A stretch of 64,000 bases of DNA from a virus. Shown here piece by piece: positions 30,101 through 37,460 of the stretch; within the stretch, counting starts at the first letter, position 1; each line of letters opens with the position of its first letter. Below the pieces are notes generated by a model that was not told where the DNA came from, did no database searches, and saw only the letters and a program-made list of their open reading frames with translations. The stretch spans positions 1 to 64,000 of the IMG/VR virus record IMGVR_UViG_3300035158_000222. The stretch is one strand, 5' to 3'. The position numbers and the translations under genes were made by a program.

Positions 30101-30847
30101 CTGCGAAGACGCGGGAAGCGTCTCAAGAGTAAATGCAGTAATAGGAATATATTTACTGTCGTTTGATGTATCTCTACCTATATCTGTATTGGCAGCATCA
30201 TAGTCAGTATTGTAGGCACCGACTACTGTGCTACCATACCTGAATTCAAATGCACCACCGCCTGCTGCAACATCTTCGGACGCACATGAAGCATGGAACA
30301 TTACCATGTACTGTCCTGCAGTCGGAGGAGTAAAAGTTAGGGTTGTCTTGGTCTTCCACCCTGTACCAAATCCCGAGCTTGATTCGGATTCTGACTCAGC
30401 CCACTCTGTGTTTGGTGGTTCCTCGAAGCAGGTAATGCTGGCATTATTAATCCAGATATCATCCGTAGAAGATTCAGCCAGATATTGCAGATCAATAGTG
30501 TGAGATGTATTGTCAAGGCTGATTCTATCTATGAACGTGATCGGGATACCCTGCCTAATCGATGTAGCATTCAGGTTGCCAAAGTTAATCCATCTTGCTC
30601 CGCTGGTTCCGGTAATAGCCAGAGTAGTAGAATCGTCCAGCCTGAATCTTGCACCGATACCGTGCCCGTCCTGAGCAGTGTCATAGTCTGCACCAATGAA
30701 CATAGTACCAATCACGATAAAGTTCTTGGTACCTGATTCCCCGCTTCGGTTCACAGTAAGCGTAAGGTGGTCAGTCCACGATGTAGGAGCTGACGAGGTT
30801 ATGACAGTTTCGGTTAGGTCTTTATTTGTATAAAATTCTCTGGCCAT
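27137..30847 (-). CDS. Repeat-containing multi-domain fibre protein (1236 aa)
   Basis: Residues 1-400 are beta-sandwich domains (GTMFIGADYDTAQDGHGIGA; FNVWN-like strands; DYLVMAHSFFGCRDN), then repeat units, a second sandwich (about 470-625), more repeats, a third sandwich with DDQYATASQSGLGSKWQSY (about 755-900), and about 20 repeats to the C-terminus. A Gly/Tyr motif (LYGAWGYGPMYGGIFMGD) near 930-950 parallels the insert in the 2307-aa protein. The mosaic layout shows that repeats act as linkers between binding domains. Ends EEFGLELGI, similar to the C-terminus of the bigger protein. Confidence 0.75.
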   Translation of the reverse strand: MAREFYTNKDLTETVITSSAPTSWTDHLTLTVNRSGESGTKNFIVIGTMFIGADYDTAQDGHGIGARFRLDDSTTLAITGTSGARWINFGNLNATSIRQGIPITFIDRISLDNTSHTIDLQYLAESSTDDIWINNASITCFEEPPNTEWAESESESSSGFGTGWKTKTTLTFTPPTAGQYMVMFHASCASEDVAAGGGAFEFRYGSTVVGAYNTDYDAANTDIGRDTSNDSKYIPITAFTLETLPASSQTFDIRYQGQGWADEAIIQRARICAIPIMNNTNIQNENEGTVTLDSGAATWQDILTQTGYLDDGDYLVMAHSFFGCRDNNNGTGIAMKFGADTMDGYMYGETNSDNQDNSNSSIISLGVAGMAAGSKTLELEGATQDTGAGNESDFKLNRIIAVKITAETYSDTYSADASLKRVISDTFTGDANLISTYTETFTGDANLLIIPTVFYYGDSYLLSWQHAKSMTVNIGSVSGGSLQDTWDHNGSRLSVIENVGVTPGMQVDFDFYEVPTSGQQLMVRLIGYYNATTEHNIRFQLYNTNTTGWDNITAQTQDFKKNPTGDYSHTYFLPLDMSDYIDTANYNHVIFRIHHPTIGVSGHEIFINELKFLYGGGNGFDIDANLLKTDISDTFSGDSSLKRVVSNTWLGRAMIMRQYSDIFTADASIVSIVEQTFSSDANLVGEVSNTFSGDASLKDTSQNLFIGNASLLGTESDTFTGDASLQSIESTTFVADCNLERVEISYTIKTTYWQSPSGTGSNNQWTNAPQAYVSDDQYATASQSGLGSKWQSYHHFGFTVPSHATILGVEVALEHYEDTVDTADGRFYVRVVKPDTSYGEKEVTLSTSETTAIYGTISDLWGLSLSPSDINDDNFIIDVGIESYAGKSIAANLDHLEVKVTYSIPNTFTGDAVISKGHWTGDAYLYDSDSKFLYGAWGYGPMYGGIFMGDRYIEDTFTGDANLVGAESNTFVGDANLEKVIAATFSGDASLTGVVSNTFSGDAHFAEIITGSFTCDANLAAVLSNQFTGDSYITYPRFFGDANLAVSVSDTFNGDAALVTLHTATFTGDANLVGLEANTFSADSSLLAVVPATFSGDASLRSVEANTFTGDALIQTLHTAQFSGDSSLLRVVSDTFSSDASLSATVSDTFSGDASLQKDIQNTFTADASLKGVLSNQFNSDAYFDVERTESFAGLSVLESTLQDAGFAGTIDCVSVANAPGWGLTGMEEFGLELGI
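29011..29024. repeat. Palindrome AGAACTTAAGTTCG, copy 4
   Basis: The 12-base core GAACTTAAGTTC (29012-29023) lies in coding sequence for NELKF of the 1236-aa protein. Confidence 0.9.
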
Positions 30848-30848
30848 A

Positions 30849-31142
30849 TTATGTATATTTATGTCTTACTTCTAGCTTGCCCTTCATTTTCTTCTTGCCT
30901 TCGTAGTTGTCAACTATCCTCTCTATTGATGTTATAAAATCCATTAGGTCGTACTGTCCGACCTTTGCAAGTGATTTAAGATTGAGCTTGAGATTGTAGA
31001 TGATCTCATCTGCCGTGGGCTTTTTCTTGAGTTCCTTGATCCTGATCAGGTATTTCTTTTCGCAGTATTCACGTTCGTCAATATACCAACGAGGTCCGCG
31101 GTATTTACCACATATAGTTTGTTTACATCCACGACAGTCCAT
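30849..31142 (-). CDS. Small Cys-containing protein
   Basis: A 97-residue protein with MDCRGCKQTICGKY at the N-terminus (four-Cys site with a later Cys) followed by a basic helical segment. Function unknown; it sits between the 1236-aa fibre protein and the holin-like gene. Confidence 0.65.
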   Translation of the reverse strand: MDCRGCKQTICGKYRGPRWYIDEREYCEKKYLIRIKELKKKPTADEIIYNLKLNLKSLAKVGQYDLMDFITSIERIVDNYEGKKKMKGKLEVRHKYT

Positions 31143-31152
31143 AGAATTAAAG

Positions 31153-31431
31153 TTAACCTATAAAGTGTACGGCGGCTTTCCAGATAGCGTATACGACCCC
31201 ACCGATAATCGAAACGCCTACTACTCTACCCACCCAAATAAGAAACTTCTCTACCCACTTGGCAGAGAACTTTTTCTCGTTCTCCTTATTCATATTCTCT
31301 ATCTTTTTCCCGAGATCTTTAAAGCCATCACCGACTTTTTTGTCGAGATTCTTGTGGCCTTCCTTGATATGTTTGATGTCGGTTTTTACTTCTCTCATAT
31401 CTACTTTAAGTTGTATGATATCTTTTTCCAT
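31153..31431 (-). CDS. XhlA-like coiled-coil protein with C-terminal membrane helix
   Basis: A 92-residue protein; residues 1-55 form a heptad coiled coil (LKVDMREVKTDIKHIKEGHK) and 63-85 a transmembrane helix (IWVGRVVGVSIIGGVVYAIW). This layout is that of haemolysin XhlA/holin-associated phage proteins. The start ATG at 31431 lies just after the stop of the peptidase gene; an upstream frame extension overlaps that gene. Its neighbour is a papain-like peptidase, so this may be a lysis cassette or a virion membrane-anchoring pair. Confidence 0.6.
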   Translation of the reverse strand: MEKDIIQLKVDMREVKTDIKHIKEGHKNLDKKVGDGFKDLGKKIENMNKENEKKFSAKWVEKFLIWVGRVVGVSIIGGVVYAIWKAAVHFIG

Positions 31432-31435
31432 ATTA

Positions 31436-32473
31436 TTAGAAGTTCGCGCCTTTCGGAAGTTCATTGAAGATCTTGGATGAAACGGTTATGCCATAGCCAT
31501 TATTATTCTGTACGTAGATCGAGGCCGCAGCCTGTCTCTCGTTCCGCACAGGCCGTAATTGGCCACCGACTATAATACCTTTTCGTCCTGCTCCTTCGCC
31601 TTCCAAGACGAACTTTTTCTCAAAGTCTTTAATAATACGATTTGCATCATCAGATATTTGAACGACATTGGGTTTATCTACCAATGTCCACGGATTAAAC
31701 ATGAATCGTGAGTCGAACCATTCTTCCCGGAACTTCTGCCACCCATCAGGATGTAGGGCATCTGGGGTTCCTCTCGTACCCCAGCTGTTAGGACCTGCAA
31801 TAAACTTTCCAAGTTTATCTATACCAAACTTGGCCCACCACATACAGTGAGCCCAGGTAGACCTTACCGGTGGCTTTGGTTCGAATGATCCCCAGTTACC
31901 TGCACCATCGCCGCGCAATCCTCCAACTACTCCCCAGTTGTCTCTAATAGCCATAGCAAATAAGTCCATATTACTTGCCGCACTGAATGTGCGATACTCT
32001 TTGGCTTGCAGGATTTGAGCTATTCTATCCATCTCAGGAGTCTTCCATGTTCTCTCGATCATGAATTCTTCTCTCGGGGGATTTCCATTTTCATAGCTGG
32101 ATACCAGTCTTTCCGGTAGTGATCCCCAGTTCACCAATAACTTAGCGCCATCACGGATATATGCACCGCCATGGAGTCCAAGGCTGATCTGAGAATAGAT
32201 AGCTTTTGCCGATTGATCCCGGTAGTATCCGGTCTCAACAGCATCAAGACCAGAACCGTAATAACTCCAGCCTTGTCCTACACAAGAACTGGAACCGTCC
32301 TGGTCCTTGAATGGAATAACAATATCAAGTTCTCTCTCGATATCGAATCCCTTTTCCCAATCTACGGGTTCTCCGGCCGCGGCTACTTCTTCGTAGCCAT
32401 AGTCCCTTACATCTATCTGATCCGGGACACAACCAGTCCCATAGGGAAATCTTGGTCGGAAGAAATTAAACAT
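31436..32473 (-). CDS. Papain-family (C1) cysteine peptidase
   Basis: A 345-residue protein. FKDQDGSSSCVGQGW (about 54-68) holds the oxyanion Gln and catalytic Cys; RSTWAHCMWWAKFG (about 202-215) the catalytic His; IAGPNSWGTRG (about 223-233) the Asn. The papain triad order and spacing are intact. Length suits a single C1 domain plus a C-terminal extension. Phage C1 peptidases may mature virion proteins or cut cell-surface protein during entry. It lies amid the fibre genes. Confidence 0.82.
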   Translation of the reverse strand: MFNFFRPRFPYGTGCVPDQIDVRDYGYEEVAAAGEPVDWEKGFDIERELDIVIPFKDQDGSSSCVGQGWSYYGSGLDAVETGYYRDQSAKAIYSQISLGLHGGAYIRDGAKLLVNWGSLPERLVSSYENGNPPREEFMIERTWKTPEMDRIAQILQAKEYRTFSAASNMDLFAMAIRDNWGVVGGLRGDGAGNWGSFEPKPPVRSTWAHCMWWAKFGIDKLGKFIAGPNSWGTRGTPDALHPDGWQKFREEWFDSRFMFNPWTLVDKPNVVQISDDANRIIKDFEKKFVLEGEGAGRKGIIVGGQLRPVRNERQAAASIYVQNNNGYGITVSSKIFNELPKGANF

Positions 32474-32491
32474 AGTTGTGGTCTTAGTTAA

Positions 32492-32911
32492 TTATGGTAC
32501 CAACGTGCAGTCCCCTGAGAATGAATCAGAGACTACAGCAAGAAGACTCGAGTCAGCATCGTATGAAGCTGCTATTGTTGTCAGAAGACTTGAGTCACCA
32601 GCGAACGTATCGCTAACAGTGATAGCAAAAGCCCCAAGACCAACAGCGTCTCCTAATTCCATGATAGAAAGAATCCCAGCACCTGAGTCCTGGATAACAG
32701 AAACTTGAGCCGGATACAATATATCGAATGTATATTGCCTATCCGCTGAAATTAAGAAGCCGTTGCCCGCAGAAACTGTAGTAGAGTCGAAGCTGATGTA
32801 GCAATCAGCCGAAGCAGATACGGTGATCTGTTTAGCTTTTCCACTAAGATCCTGCGACTGTGATGTGCCGGTAAACGACACATTGATTGCATTTGATTTT
32901 GAATAAGCCAT
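32492..32911 (-). CDS. Virion protein with three C-terminal repeats
   Basis: A 139-residue protein. Residues 1-95 form a beta-sandwich (NAINVSFTGTSQSQDLSGKA; SAGNGFLISADRQYTF) seen in phage decoration proteins; the last 45 residues are three copies of the 16-residue repeat (FAGDSSLLTTIAASYDAD and on). It is the smallest member of the repeat family and shows that the unit can be added to a short carrier. Confidence 0.65.
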   Translation of the reverse strand: MAYSKSNAINVSFTGTSQSQDLSGKAKQITVSASADCYISFDSTTVSAGNGFLISADRQYTFDILYPAQVSVIQDSGAGILSIMELGDAVGLGAFAITVSDTFAGDSSLLTTIAASYDADSSLLAVVSDSFSGDCTLVP

Positions 32912-32915
32912 AGTT

Positions 32916-33671
32916 TTAAGCCTTAATTATTTTATCTCTATAAATAAGTTTATAGTCCCTAATAGGAATTTCCCTCTGGCGGATATCCTTGTTGCCGATT
33001 ATCCTGATATGGCCTAGGCCATGTTGCCAGTTTGGCACACCCTCGATATAGTCCTGCTGCATTTTACACAGGCACCCGGTCTCCATCCATTCGTAGTCCC
33101 CGCTTCTTTTAGTAGCGTAGAACTTCCCAAGACGGTGAGTATGAGCAGATGCTCCGCTAATACCCTCCTTCTCGAACTCGGCCCTGCATGTATATGCAGA
33201 GTGCTTTCTAAAGTTCTTGCCATGCTTTGCTATGAATTCATCTCCTATTTCGAAGGAGTCCATATAGGCTATCCCAAGCTCGTCTAGCTTGAGGAGTTTA
33301 TTTAATTGTAAGTCTCTTAGATATGCGAAGGCTTTTGCATGTCTCCACATGTACTTCTGAAGTCTATCCATGTGGTTGCTTTTGAGTAACACTTTCTGTG
33401 AGTTCGGGCATATCTCGCTGAGATGTTCCCAGTACCCTCGTACCATGTCCAGCTCTTCTTGCAAGCTATTAACTCTCTTTGGGTCTTTAGAGAATTTAGA
33501 GATAGCGTAGAAATCATGCCACTCATGCATGAGTATGATCTCCGGCTGGATGATCTCACAAAATTTGAATGCTACTGATAGTGCCCTCTTGTCCTCAAAC
33601 GGGACGTGTACGTCGTTTAGCGTTATGATATCCATCGATTCACACGCCTCGACTTTCGCTTTGTTGAGCAT
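32916..33671 (-). CDS. Metallophosphoesterase-like protein with altered motifs
   Basis: A 251-residue protein of the phage metallophosphoesterase family: NDVHVPFED (motif I, residues 18-26), then ILMHEWHDFYAISKF in place of the usual xxGDxxD, LLKSNHMDRLQKY in place of GNHEDRL, AKHG, and SAHTHRLG (GHTH-like). Metal ligands His and Asp in motifs I and the C-terminal HTH are kept, but the bridging Asp of motif II is Glu and the Gly-Asn-His-Glu becomes Ser-Asn-His-Met. Activity may be changed. It follows an intrinsic terminator. Confidence 0.7.
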   Translation of the reverse strand: MLNKAKVEACESMDIITLNDVHVPFEDKRALSVAFKFCEIIQPEIILMHEWHDFYAISKFSKDPKRVNSLQEELDMVRGYWEHLSEICPNSQKVLLKSNHMDRLQKYMWRHAKAFAYLRDLQLNKLLKLDELGIAYMDSFEIGDEFIAKHGKNFRKHSAYTCRAEFEKEGISGASAHTHRLGKFYATKRSGDYEWMETGCLCKMQQDYIEGVPNWQHGLGHIRIIGNKDIRQREIPIRDYKLIYRDKIIKA

Positions 33672-33691
33672 AGTAGTCTATTATATTTGAT

Positions 33692-33733
33692 AAAAAAAAC
33701 TTTCATCGTATGTGGTCCGATCCACGATGAAAG
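33692..33733 (-). terminator. Intrinsic terminator after the glycosyltransferase gene
   Basis: The minus-strand RNA has CTTTCATCGT, a 14-base loop (with an inner GTGG/CCAC pairing), ACGATGAAAG and then eight U residues (33692-33699). It separates the glycosyltransferase gene (33786-34517) from the metallophosphoesterase gene. Confidence 0.88.
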
Positions 33734-33785
33734 CTTTCTTCGATGGGTACGCAAAGGAACTGCGTTTAACCTAGGATCGGTTACC

Positions 33786-34517
33786 CTATTTTGCGTTTGT
33801 ATCCTTGACTATTCCGCCCATGACGTCATGGCGGGCTACTTCTGTCTGATTCGGGTATGTAACTTTCGTCATCTTCCAGTGATCACAATGAACTGAGAAG
33901 TCGCACCAGAGATCCTGGCCCTTGTCTCTGAGTTCATAACAGAACTTAATATCTTCTCCTATCGGCTTCTTTCCTTTGTCAGGAACAAACTCTTCCTTGA
34001 ACCAAGGCTCTTCAAGATTATCGAATACAGACTTATGTATAAGGCAGCATGACATTCCAAAGGCGTCTACCTTTTCTATGCCTTCTGGCTTAAGAACGTA
34101 TTCGAGACCGTCTTCTTTGTCTTTGCCGTTGGCGAATCTGAACACCATGGGGGCTGGCCTAAGAAGTCCGTCTTCACATAGTTTGAAGTTACAGGTTACA
34201 CCTGTTATTATATCTTTTCCGGTAGCGAGTAATTTCTCTATCGCGTCTGGTGGAGGTACGGTATCCGCATCGACAAAGAACAAGTAATCGTAACCGCCGT
34301 TCAGGAATGCAGACACGCACAGGTTGCGCGCTACTGATACCGGTGAATAGTTTTGTGGCGGGAACAATATCATCTTCATGCCTCTCGACCAGGAGATCAC
34401 CCTGAGCATGAGATCAGTGCGGATATTCCCCATGTTGGGAATAGCGACAAAGATAGATGGCATTTGATCTAAGGTTTTGCCGTCTACCTCTTTGGGTTTG
34501 AATTCTCTATTCCCCAT
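33786..34517 (-). CDS. GT-A family glycosyltransferase
   Basis: A 243-residue protein: SVARNLCVSAFLNGGYDYLF (about 57-76) precedes FVDADT, a DxD metal-binding motif (about 77-82); PIGEDIKFCYELRDKG (about 187-202) gives the ED base motif and CDHWKM a later His. This fits family-2-like glycosyltransferases. It may glycosylate virion proteins, modified DNA bases or host glycans. The start is ambiguous: the ATG at 34517 lies inside the end of the previous gene, and a GTG at 34529 is in frame. An intrinsic terminator follows. Confidence 0.78.
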   Translation of the reverse strand: MGNREFKPKEVDGKTLDQMPSIFVAIPNMGNIRTDLMLRVISWSRGMKMILFPPQNYSPVSVARNLCVSAFLNGGYDYLFFVDADTVPPPDAIEKLLATGKDIITGVTCNFKLCEDGLLRPAPMVFRFANGKDKEDGLEYVLKPEGIEKVDAFGMSCCLIHKSVFDNLEEPWFKEEFVPDKGKKPIGEDIKFCYELRDKGQDLWCDFSVHCDHWKMTKVTYPNQTEVARHDVMGGIVKDTNAK

Positions 34518-34977
34518 CTTCGTCGGCACGTACCAACTTAGGTTCGCATCCTGTGCAGGATTCTATTTCACTGGCGTCCTTCAGTGGAAGGCTCTCAGTA
34601 AAACTTTCTACCATAGTTGGTTCGTCGTAATTATTCTCTATCCGTCCGTCCGGATAAAGATACGTAATCTGCTTGACCTTTTTACCTCCTATTTCTATTT
34701 GCCAGCCAACCATGTTGACTTGAAATTTCGGGAACAGGTTCCCGGTATTGGCAATAGTTCGTCTGAAATAAATCAGAGTAGCTCCATCTGGAACTCCCAT
34801 CTTGAATTCTCTGAGCCCTGAATCTTTATGTTTAGGGATGAGCTTAAAAACTCTAATCTTTTCAAAGTCCGGATTCCTGTGATGAAACTTGAATTGTTCC
34901 TTCTCCCCATCTGGAGATTGATTAACGACTCTGCCGTCGTCTAGTTCAAGCTCCCACTTATAGTATTCTCTGAGCAT
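34507..34977 (-). CDS. Hypothetical beta-rich protein
   Basis: A 156-residue protein: WELELDDGRVVNQSPDG, FKLIPKHKDSGLREFKMGV, INMVGWQIEIGG-like strands, and an acidic C-terminus ending VRADEDGE. Predominantly beta, no recognised family. It overlaps the glycosyltransferase start by 11 bases, so the two are translationally coupled. Confidence 0.65.
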   Translation of the reverse strand: MLREYYKWELELDDGRVVNQSPDGEKEQFKFHHRNPDFEKIRVFKLIPKHKDSGLREFKMGVPDGATLIYFRRTIANTGNLFPKFQVNMVGWQIEIGGKKVKQITYLYPDGRIENNYDEPTMVESFTESLPLKDASEIESCTGCEPKLVRADEDGE

Positions 34978-35082
34978 ATTGTTTAGTGGTCTAGAGTGCG
35001 ACTGGGCACATCCAGAATAGTAATCTTTTTATTACACTCTAAGAGCAAAACCTAGTTTTCGTCGAGCCCGAAGGCCTCATCG

Positions 35083-35628
35083 TTAGCGAGGATAGAGTTT
35101 TTTGACAATAGGTTTCCAGTCGTCATAGGTCTTATAGCCGCGCTTAGCTGCAGATGTTCTCATGTCTGCATTAAGGTTGGTAGCTACACGGATCAAATCT
35201 AGTACTGTTTTCTGTTTTCTTAGTTTCTTTCCTGATATTTTGTCTTTCATGTTTTTTGTTACGACCTTTGACTCCCTGATCCATGATTCAAGAACAGGGA
35301 TAACTATATCTGCTTGTGTTTTTTTGACAACCAGATATGGCCTTACTGCCTTCAGCACATCTACTATCTCTTGAGTTTTAAGAGTTTGCCATGTAGCTTT
35401 TGCGCTTGCGTTGCTTCTATTGGCAATATATACAGCGCCTTTGCCTAACATGCCTCTTATATACTCACATACCCATTCGTACTTAATGTGCTGTGTAATG
35501 TTAAGGACTGGGCGAATGGCAATGTATTCATTACCATTGTTGTTCTGTACTCTAACTCCGATATGGATGGATCCATCGCCATCGATGAAGCCTGCGAGCC
35601 ATGACAGAAATTGAGTCTTAGTTGACAT
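35083..35628 (-). CDS. LAGLIDADG homing endonuclease (free-standing)
   Basis: A 181-residue protein with one LAGLIDADG motif (FLSWLAGFIDGDGSIHI, residues 8-24) and the following beta-sheet pattern (LNITQHIKYEWVCEYIRG), so it should act as a dimer. It has its own consensus promoter (35657-35685). The flanks show no group I intron core (no P7-type segments), so it is a free-standing gene inserted among virion genes. Confidence 0.85.
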   Translation of the reverse strand: MSTKTQFLSWLAGFIDGDGSIHIGVRVQNNNGNEYIAIRPVLNITQHIKYEWVCEYIRGMLGKGAVYIANRSNASAKATWQTLKTQEIVDVLKAVRPYLVVKKTQADIVIPVLESWIRESKVVTKNMKDKISGKKLRKQKTVLDLIRVATNLNADMRTSAAKRGYKTYDDWKPIVKKLYPR

Positions 35629-35656
35629 AGATTTTATATTAGTTACTTATATAATA

Positions 35657-35685
35657 AGTATAATACTCTATCTAGTTATTGTCAA
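35657..35685 (-). promoter_or_regulatory. Sigma-70 promoter TTGACA-N17-TATACT
   Basis: Perfect TTGACA (35680-35685), 17-base spacer, TATACT (35657-35662), with a leader of about 22-28 bases to the ATG at 35628. It serves the homing endonuclease independently of the virion operon. Confidence 0.88.
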
Positions 35686-35695
35686 CTAATGATCA

Positions 35696-36205
35696 TCAAT
35701 TTTCGTCGTAAGAGTAATTGTAAGTTTGCTGGGTCATGTTACCTTGTGAAGCACCCGTAGATACTTCCAGCATCATAACCAGGAAGTCTGTAGCTTCACC
35801 TTGTGTGTTAAGGGTTCCTGAAACAGAAGCCTTAGCACCGGCTGTAGCTGTAGACACCGCCGTGTAACCAGCATTAGTTGTAGCTAACGAAGGTGTGGCG
35901 TAAGTTGAAGTGGTTTTGTAGTAATCCTTTACTACTCCGGCTTCCGGCTCAGTGCCGGCTCCCCAGAATTTGAAGTTGGTAACCTGAGTGTCTGGCTCAG
36001 TAGTACCTAATTCAAAGTGTAACCACTTCTCGTAAGAGTAAGCGTAACCCGCACTTGGGATGGTGATCGGATTGGATGTTCTGTTTCCAGAACTGTTGGT
36101 GCAGTTATCGGCTGTGATAAAGTCGATACCTGTACCGGTAATATCCGTTTCCGTAGGACCAGCGCCAAAGTTACAAGTTAAGTTTACATCAGCTGGACTT
36201 GCCAT
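35696..36205 (-). CDS. Structural protein, probable tail component
   Basis: A 169-residue beta-rich protein (NLTCNFGAGPTETDITGTG, YAYSYEKWLHFELGT, VNFKFWGAGTEPEAG, ATDFLVMMLEVSTGA). Ala/Thr/Gly-rich composition is typical of tail tube or decoration proteins. No specific family can be named. It sits between two homing-endonuclease insertions. Confidence 0.55.
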   Translation of the reverse strand: MASPADVNLTCNFGAGPTETDITGTGIDFITADNCTNSSGNRTSNPITIPSAGYAYSYEKWLHFELGTTEPDTQVTNFKFWGAGTEPEAGVVKDYYKTTSTYATPSLATTNAGYTAVSTATAGAKASVSGTLNTQGEATDFLVMMLEVSTGASQGNMTQQTYNYSYDEN

Positions 36206-36248
36206 AGTTTTGGTTCACTATGTTAATTAATAAATAAAACCGTACGGC

Positions 36249-36449
36249 CTACTTCGGCCCTACAGTCTTTTGAGCTGGAAATTCAGCAGCATCATTGCTG
36301 ATGACCTCGAATAACCCGCCCTTGCCTTCAGCAACAATAGCGTCATACCGAGAATTCGGCATAGATACTATGTTACCCTTTGAGGCGTGAAACTCAGGAC
36401 ACATGAAACTCGCGTGCTGAGCGTCGCCTTTGAATCTTGCTTTTACCAT
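36249..36449 (-). CDS. Small virion-region protein
   Basis: A 66-residue protein (MVKARFKGDAQHASFMCPEF, SMPNSRYDAIVAEGKGGLFE). The 'y.~i..~g~~~~~~~.~' layout resembles small head-completion or decoration proteins, but this is weak. It lies just downstream of the hairpin/terminator region at 36468-36534. Confidence 0.55.
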   Translation of the reverse strand: MVKARFKGDAQHASFMCPEFHASKGNIVSMPNSRYDAIVAEGKGGLFEVISNDAAEFPAQKTVGPK

Positions 36450-36467
36450 ATGTGTTACAGATAAATT

Positions 36468-36534
36468 AAAAACTGCCTGTCGGCAGCTGATACGAGCAAG
36501 TAGAGCAACGTATCAGTTGCCTATAAACTTGCTC
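36468..36534 (-). terminator. Intrinsic terminator within an attenuator-like stack of hairpins
   Basis: The minus-strand RNA ends in CTGCC-GACA-GGCAG-UUUUU (36468-36486), a classical terminator. Overlapping it upstream is a longer stem GGCAACTGATACG/CGTATCAGCTGCC (36482-36494 with 36509-36521, one mismatch) that uses the same CTGCC arm, and GAGCAAG/CTTGCTC (36494-36500 with 36528-36534) that would in turn block the second. The three are mutually exclusive, as in attenuators. It stands between an HNH gene and the 36249 gene. Confidence 0.7.
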
Positions 36535-36577
36535 CGACGACTAATCGCAGGAGTCCACACATTATACTTTAATTATA

Positions 36578-36946
36578 TCACAGTTTTGCGTCAAACTCAA
36601 TATGGCACTTCTTACATACGGGCTTATAATCATCTAGATTGCGCCTGTACTTGTGATCTATATTGGACCACTGAGTTGCCATGTTGTCGCAGTATGTGCA
36701 TTTGTGAGTTCTGGCAGCGCCCTTATGGCGGCCTACCCACATATGTATAGCTTTATATTTAGCATCACTTCCTTTCCATTTAGAGCTATTACTGCTCTGC
36801 ATATGGGGCCGAGATATTCCTTTAGTAGGATTATTCTTCCCCTTCCAATAACTCGTGCGTCCTTTGCACGAATTACTTATCTTTTCTTTGGTTTTGGCAG
36901 AATGCTTTCTGCCTAGATTTGTTTTGTGACCCTTTTGAAAAGCCAT
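36578..36946 (-). CDS. HNH homing endonuclease with NUMOD3-like start
   Basis: A 122-residue protein. GHKTNLGRKHSAKTKEKISN (residues 6-25) matches NUMOD3 DNA-binding modules. The C-terminus has CTYCD (about 83-87), SNIDHKYRR (His) and DYKPVCKKCHIEFD with the HNH Asn/His. It is a typical selfish endonuclease inserted into virion genes, with its own promoter (36989-37017) and an attenuator/terminator downstream. Confidence 0.82.
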   Translation of the reverse strand: MAFQKGHKTNLGRKHSAKTKEKISNSCKGRTSYWKGKNNPTKGISRPHMQSSNSSKWKGSDAKYKAIHMWVGRHKGAARTHKCTYCDNMATQWSNIDHKYRRNLDDYKPVCKKCHIEFDAKL

Positions 36947-36988
36947 AAATATAAGTAGTTATAATATGTTCCACACATTGTTACTTAT

Positions 36989-37017
36989 ATTATATCAAAG
37001 ATTTGTCCTGTGGACAA
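36989..37017 (-). promoter_or_regulatory. Probable promoter TTGTCC-N17-TATAAT
   Basis: A perfect TATAAT (36989-36994) with TTGTCC (37012-37017; 4/6) 17 bases upstream, inside the 3' end of the 36990 gene. TTGTCCACA in reverse (37009-37017) resembles a DnaA box variant and overlaps the -35. It probably drives the HNH gene. Confidence 0.6.
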
Positions 37018-37439
37018 CTTATGCCCTTCCGCAATATCTCTTTATTGAACAGACCTTTGTCAATTTTATTCACTAATGCATGTAAAGGAAAGTAATTTAT
37101 TGACGTATTTCCTATCTTATCTACCCTAACTTCAAGGACAAACCGCCTATCTACATTGATTCCTGCAATGATTTTAGCCTGTAATTTCTGGTCACCGATC
37201 TCTAATTTGCCTCCGGATGATATAACGGAAGCTACTGCCTCGTTTAGAAAATAGTAATAGTGATACTTTCTTATGCTAATCTTAGGCGTTATCCGTGATT
37301 TATTAACGAATGTTGAGACCGGATGAGTCAATGCCAGTGCAGATATTGACACATCGGCAGGAATGTCTTCCCATGTAAAAGGCTTGTCCCCCGTGTTTTC
37401 CACAAACCTTCGGTTATCATTAGTGTAAGCAATAAACAT
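36990..37439 (-). CDS. Hypothetical virion-region protein
   Basis: A 149-residue protein with SITPKISIRKYHYYYFLNEA and RRFVLEVRVDKIGNTSINYF segments, mixed alpha/beta. No family. The upstream gap holds palindrome copy 5 and a second palindrome, ATTCAC-CTTA-GTGAAT (37461-37476), so this gene is a candidate for operator control. Confidence 0.6.
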   Translation of the reverse strand: MFIAYTNDNRRFVENTGDKPFTWEDIPADVSISALALTHPVSTFVNKSRITPKISIRKYHYYYFLNEAVASVISSGGKLEIGDQKLQAKIIAGINVDRRFVLEVRVDKIGNTSINYFPLHALVNKIDKGLFNKEILRKGISCPQDKSLI

Positions 37440-37460
37440 ATTTTAGCTAGGATTAGTGTA

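Noticed and set aside
35083-36946. Group I introns around the two homing endonucleases
   Set aside because: No P7/P3 core segments were found and both genes have their own promoters; the flanks do not interrupt a recognisable gene.
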